Shown here in pieces: positions 7,130 through 9,157 of a DNA stretch of 9,157 bases (positions are counted from its first letter, which is position 1; each line of letters opens with the position of its first letter). Under the pieces are notes generated by a model. That model was given only the letters and a program-made list of their open reading frames with translations. It made no database searches and was not told the DNA's origin. The position numbers and the translations under genes are program-made. Location of the stretch: contig CAYODJ010000045.1 in NCBI GenBank assembly GCA_964402715.1, forward strand, positions 1-9,157, written 5' to 3'. This DNA comes from CALXOD01 sp964402715 (GTDB lineage Bacteria > Verrucomicrobiota > Lentisphaeria > Victivallales > Victivallaceae).

Positions 7130-7143
7130 TGTATATTGTACGG

Positions 7144-7683
7144 ATGAATCAAAACAATTACAAACAATATGTCCGCCAGCCGCCGGATGAGCGAGGAAAG
7201 ATTCGAGCGACGGAGTACGGATCCGTTTTCGCCATGCCGAGGGATTACGAGATGACTGCAACACGCATATGCCTTATCGTCGACGGAAAGTTCGCCCGCT
7301 CGGTGCACGGATCGATGATCGGGGAGGCCGCAGCAGTGGATCTCCCGCTGGAATGGACGGCTGCGGCCCGAACACCGGCCGCGCCGGGATTTTCGCGCAC
7401 GATTTCGGCTTTCTGCGCAGTTAGTCCGATCCGGAGGAGATGCTGCGGAGACGTGAGCATCGTCTCCACCCGCCTTTCGCTGGACTGCGCCCGCCACTAT
7501 TCCCAGGCGGACGAGCCGGCGTCGGCGGGGAGTTCCGTCAGAGTCAGACGATACACGAACGCCTTGCATCCCACCCCGGGCGGATACCGCCAGATCGGCG
7601 ACGTCATCGCCAACTGGATACTGACAGAGATTTCACAATCCCCGACGGCGACGCCGGAAAATAAAGGAGAAACGAGATCATGA
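7144..7683 (+). pseudogene. broken SGNH/GDSL-hydrolase-like gene, C-terminal remnant
   Basis: The frame is open for 179 codons, but only its end looks like a conserved protein. From about 7452 the translation (VSIVSTRLSLDCARHY... then YTNALHPTPGGYRQIGDVIANWI, 7552-7620) resembles the C-terminus of SGNH hydrolases, with NALHP supplying the catalytic His-containing block. These enzymes are typically secreted or cytoplasmic esterases acting on acylated sugars. The Ser-containing GDS block, the Gly and Asn blocks and most of the alpha/beta core are missing. Another frame at 7353-7424 reads MDGCGPNTGRAGIFAHDFGF, which looks more protein-like than the frame in register, suggesting at least one frameshift. 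ATG 7144 follows the possible promoter directly. The TGA at 7681-7683 overlaps the prepilin start codon (ATGA). It could instead be a short protein of unknown function. Confidence 0.5.
7663..7670 (+). promoter_or_regulatory. strong Shine-Dalgarno sequence for the prepilin gene
   Basis: AAAGGAGA lies 9 nt before ATG 7680, nearly complementary to the 16S rRNA 3' end. It marks ATG 7680 as the genuine start of the prepilin gene even though that ATG is out of frame with the pilin domain in this sequence. The GTG at 7780, the first NTG codon after the FTLIELL motif in the pilin frame, has no such site. Confidence 0.75.
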
Positions 7684-8505
7684 CTTCAAGCGCCCTGAAA
7701 TCGTCAAATCGTCAAATCGTCAAATCGTCAAATCGTCAAATCGTCAAATCGTAAGTTCACTCTGATCGAACTTCTGGTTGTGATCGCCATCATCGCCATT
7801 CTGGCGTCCATGCTGCTGCCGGCGCTGTCCAAGGCCCGTGGTGCCGCGAAGAAAATCTCCTGCACCAACATCCTCAAGCAGATGGGTTCTTGCGAGGTGT
7901 TCTACATCAACGACAACGATTCATACATCATGCCCACCCTGGCCGGCGACAAGCGGCTCTGCACGGAATACGTCAACCCAAGAGGCCGTTTCTGGTTCGA
8001 TTTCATCTGGCTGTACGCGCGGCCTCTCGCCACACGCGTCAACAAGAACGACCACAGGCGCGTGGCCGCAGTCCCCTTCTGTCCCGTGAGCAAGGAGGAC
8101 GCAGGACGCACCGACACCCTCACTTCCCCGCTGAAGTTCTGGGGCAACAACGGCGATGTCATGGAGCAGTACGGCGGATACTCCCGCTTCCAGGGAGTGG
8201 GATACAAGTTCGACAAATGGCTCAACGGCGAAGCCGGTGACGGCGGATGGCATTACACCCGCAGCAGCCGTGTCCGGCATCCCAGCGAGAAGCTGGACAT
8301 CTACGACGGATTCTACGTCTGCCAGGGCGATCAGGTGGAACAGTGGGACGGCGGCAAGGTCATGGCGTGGAGCCGCCACAGCGACAACGAAATCAATGCG
8401 CTGCGCTTCGACGGACACGTGGCTCCTTTCAGGCGTGTGGCTTCAAGAGCGATTGTCTACGGCAGCGTGAATTACGCCCAATACATGATGAATCTGTGGA
8501 ACTGA
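7680..8505 (+). CDS. prepilin-type (type II secretion pseudopilin-like) protein, frameshifted by an octamer repeat
   Basis: The pilin frame (7753-8505) begins RK then FTLIELLVVIAIIAIL, the class III prepilin N-terminus with the conserved Glu at mature position 5 and a long hydrophobic helix, followed by ASMLLPALSKARG as in the Lentisphaerae/Planctomycetes families. The predicted mature chain is 249 residues. Near the end RHSDNEINALRFDGHV resembles the H-X9-DG motif of these proteins, with ten residues between His and Asp. Position -1 is Lys instead of the usual Gly. No start codon in the pilin frame precedes FTLIELL. The ATG at 7680, with a strong ribosome site, is out of frame by one base because of the repeat at 7698-7752, and reads into TAA at 7752. 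It is therefore either a phase-variable gene in the OFF state, a pseudogene, or an assembly error. If made, the protein would be inserted in the inner membrane and processed by a prepilin peptidase. Confidence 0.85.
7698..7752 (+). repeat. octanucleotide tandem repeat (AAATCGTC)6.9 in the prepilin leader
   Basis: Six perfect copies of AAATCGTC start at 7698, 7706, 7714, 7722, 7730 and 7738, followed by seven of eight bases (7746-7752). There are no mismatches. The tract lies 18 nt inside the reading frame that starts at ATG 7680, just upstream of the FTLIELL codons. It encodes repeats of the octapeptide KSSNRQIV (24 nt = 3 units = 8 codons), and the same cyclic octapeptide in all three forward frames. 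From ATG 7680 to the AAG at 7753 is 73 nt; adding one unit (81) or removing two (57) gives a multiple of 3. Perfect short tandem repeats of this length are prone to slipped-strand mutation, as known for phase-variable genes of Haemophilus and Neisseria. Confidence 0.97.
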
Positions 8506-8885
8506 ATCCGAATCAGAATCTGTTTACGCCACCCATGGACATGATCGTGCGCATCCGGACGCATTGCAGCTTCACGCCGGCAGTGCTCCGGAACGCCGAC
8601 GCCGCTGCGGCATCGGATCGGATTCAGCAATTTGCCGATTCGTTGTTCAAAAGACGCTTTGAGTTCACGCCGGTCGGCCTGAACGGGAGACAAAGTCTCT
8701 GAAAGCGGCGGGGCGGGATCGACAGGAAACTTGCGGTAATTCCTTGCTCCAGGTTCCGTCTTGAATTCAAATCCGCGCCGTGTCCCGGAAAACATTTCAA
8801 GAAAAATCGTACCAATGGAGGCTGATTCATCGCCGGCGAGTTGTCAGTAAAGCCACTTCGAGAGATTATCGGGAGATTTTTTCAA

Positions 8886-8910
8886 GAGAACCTCCTCGTT
8901 GGAGTTTTTC
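8886..8910 (+). terminator. possible intrinsic terminator
   Basis: GAGAACCTCC (8886-8895) pairs with GGAGTTTTTC (8901-8910) across TCGTT, with one mismatch and one G-U pair. The T-run forms part of the 3' arm. It lies 381 bp after the prepilin stop, which is far, but before the next gene. Confidence 0.33.
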
Positions 8911-9008
8911 CATAAATTAACATGCTGCGGGAAAGGCCTCTTGAACCTTTGAAATCAGAATAACCCAGAAAAATTACCGAATTTGTAGTTTCTCATTGAA
9001 TAGATGAA

Positions 9009-9023
9009 GTTAACATTGTCAAC
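9009..9023. promoter_or_regulatory. imperfect palindrome, possible operator upstream of the last gene
   Basis: GTTAACA-T-TGTCAAC has 7-bp arms with one mismatch. It lies 50 bp before the start codon at 9073, and its shape is like that of LacI-family half-sites, though no regulator is present nearby. Confidence 0.3.
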
Positions 9024-9072
9024 GAATGAATTTTTTGACAGAACCGGAAAAGAGGAAAGGAAAATCGGAATC

Positions 9073-9157
9073 ATGCACCGCCGTCTCCCAAGCATTCTTC
9101 TAGCTCTGCTCGTCCCCGCGTGCTCATGGGCCGCCAAGACGCCCGAGCTGCGCAATC
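9073..9157 (+). CDS. N-terminus of a secreted protein or lipoprotein, truncated by window end
   Basis: ATG 9073 opens a frame that runs off the end of the window after 28 full codons (beginning MHRRLPSILLALLVPACSWA). It shows a signal peptide: a basic N-region (HRR), a hydrophobic core (ILLALLV), then VPAC, an acceptable lipobox with Cys at residue 17; cleavage by signal peptidase I after SWA is an alternative. The purine-rich AGGAAAGGAAAA (9052-9063) ends 9 nt upstream and serves as the ribosome site. A TTGACA at 9035-9040 has no -10 at the right distance before the ATG. The function is unknown because nothing after the signal peptide is visible. In Lentisphaerae such genes next to prepilin-type genes are often sulfatases or glycoside hydrolases, but that is a guess from context. 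Confidence 0.75.
   Translation, partial: MHRRLPSILLALLVPACSWAAKTPELRN

Larger units (their letters stand above)
6009..7143. other. 1.1-kb stretch without a convincing gene
   Basis: Open frames on both strands here are short, overlap each other, lack good ribosome sites and show no recognisable domain. On the minus strand two overlapping frames between about 6497 and 6086 have protein-like segments (for example DFAIRCEPGDTVYVCLSG, about 6283-6230) that would need frameshifts to join, so a decayed gene is possible. Another minus-strand frame (6754-6494, TTG start) has a possible membrane helix (IIAITIFLWLL) but no family match that I know. The word ATTGCAA occurs four times between 6264 and 6603. 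Base composition is visibly more AT-rich from about 6480 onward than in the flanking genes. Confidence 0.45.
8506..9072. other. 567-bp spacer downstream of the prepilin gene
   Basis: No convincing gene is seen; open frames here are short or are antisense or out-of-frame continuations of frames within the prepilin gene. It holds a terminator-like hairpin (8886-8910) and an imperfect palindrome upstream of the last gene. The segment from about 8640 to 8820 could be a repeated intergenic element, which cannot be judged from one copy. Confidence 0.45.

Noticed and set aside
7698..7752. CRISPR-like array
   Set aside because: The units are 8 bp and directly contiguous with no spacers, so this is a simple tandem repeat.
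7780..8505. Prepilin gene starting at GTG 7780
   Set aside because: This start would remove FTLIELL, including the conserved Glu and the cleavage site, and has no ribosome site. The strong site before ATG 7680 points to the repeat-containing leader.
8472..8795. 107-codon minus-strand frame after the prepilin gene
   Set aside because: It overlaps the 3' end of the prepilin gene and shows no domain or ribosome site.

Overview
The window most likely comes from a Lentisphaerae (Victivallales-like) genome or metagenomic bin. This is an inference. It rests on a prepilin-type protein with the FTLIELLVVIAIIAIL N-terminus and a DGHV tail, which is heavily amplified in the Lentisphaerae/Planctomycetes part of the PVC group; on a short GGQ release-factor-like protein of a kind common in PVC bacteria; on moderately GC-rich coding DNA; and on long gene-poor spacers. 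No rRNA, tRNA, CRISPR array or insertion sequence was found.

Layout. Positions 1-765 (+) hold a possible 59-residue small ORF and then a stand-alone RF-1-domain (GGQ) protein. A 120-bp convergent spacer with two overlapping hairpins separates these from a compact three-gene operon on the minus strand (4243 down to 886): a membrane-fusion protein, an ABC ATPase and a FtsX/MacB-type permease, together a MacAB-like tripartite exporter without its outer-membrane partner. A 526-bp divergent spacer follows. Then come two tandem plus-strand flavodoxin-fold reductases (4770-6008), each with a compact four-cysteine motif resembling the iron-sulfur flavoproteins. A 1.1-kb stretch (6009-7143) has no convincing gene but repeats the word ATTGCAA.

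From about 7101 a promoter-like sequence leads into a broken SGNH/GDSL-hydrolase-like remnant. Its stop overlaps (ATGA) the start codon of a prepilin-like gene. After a 567-bp spacer the window ends in the first 28 codons of a secreted protein or lipoprotein.

The most interesting feature is in the prepilin gene. It has a strong Shine-Dalgarno sequence and an ATG at 7680, but between the ATG and the FTLIELL segment lie 6.9 tandem copies of the octamer AAATCGTC (7698-7752). With the copy number present here, the ATG is one base out of frame with the pilin domain and runs into TAA immediately after the repeat. One more copy, or two fewer, would restore a complete protein. Because 8 is not a multiple of 3, copy-number slippage would act as an ON/OFF switch. 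The octamer has no stop in any of the three forward frames and encodes the same cyclic octapeptide (KSSNRQIV) in all of them, while both wrong exit frames stop at once. This looks like a candidate phase-variable pseudopilin caught in the OFF state, although an assembly error in the repeat must be excluded.
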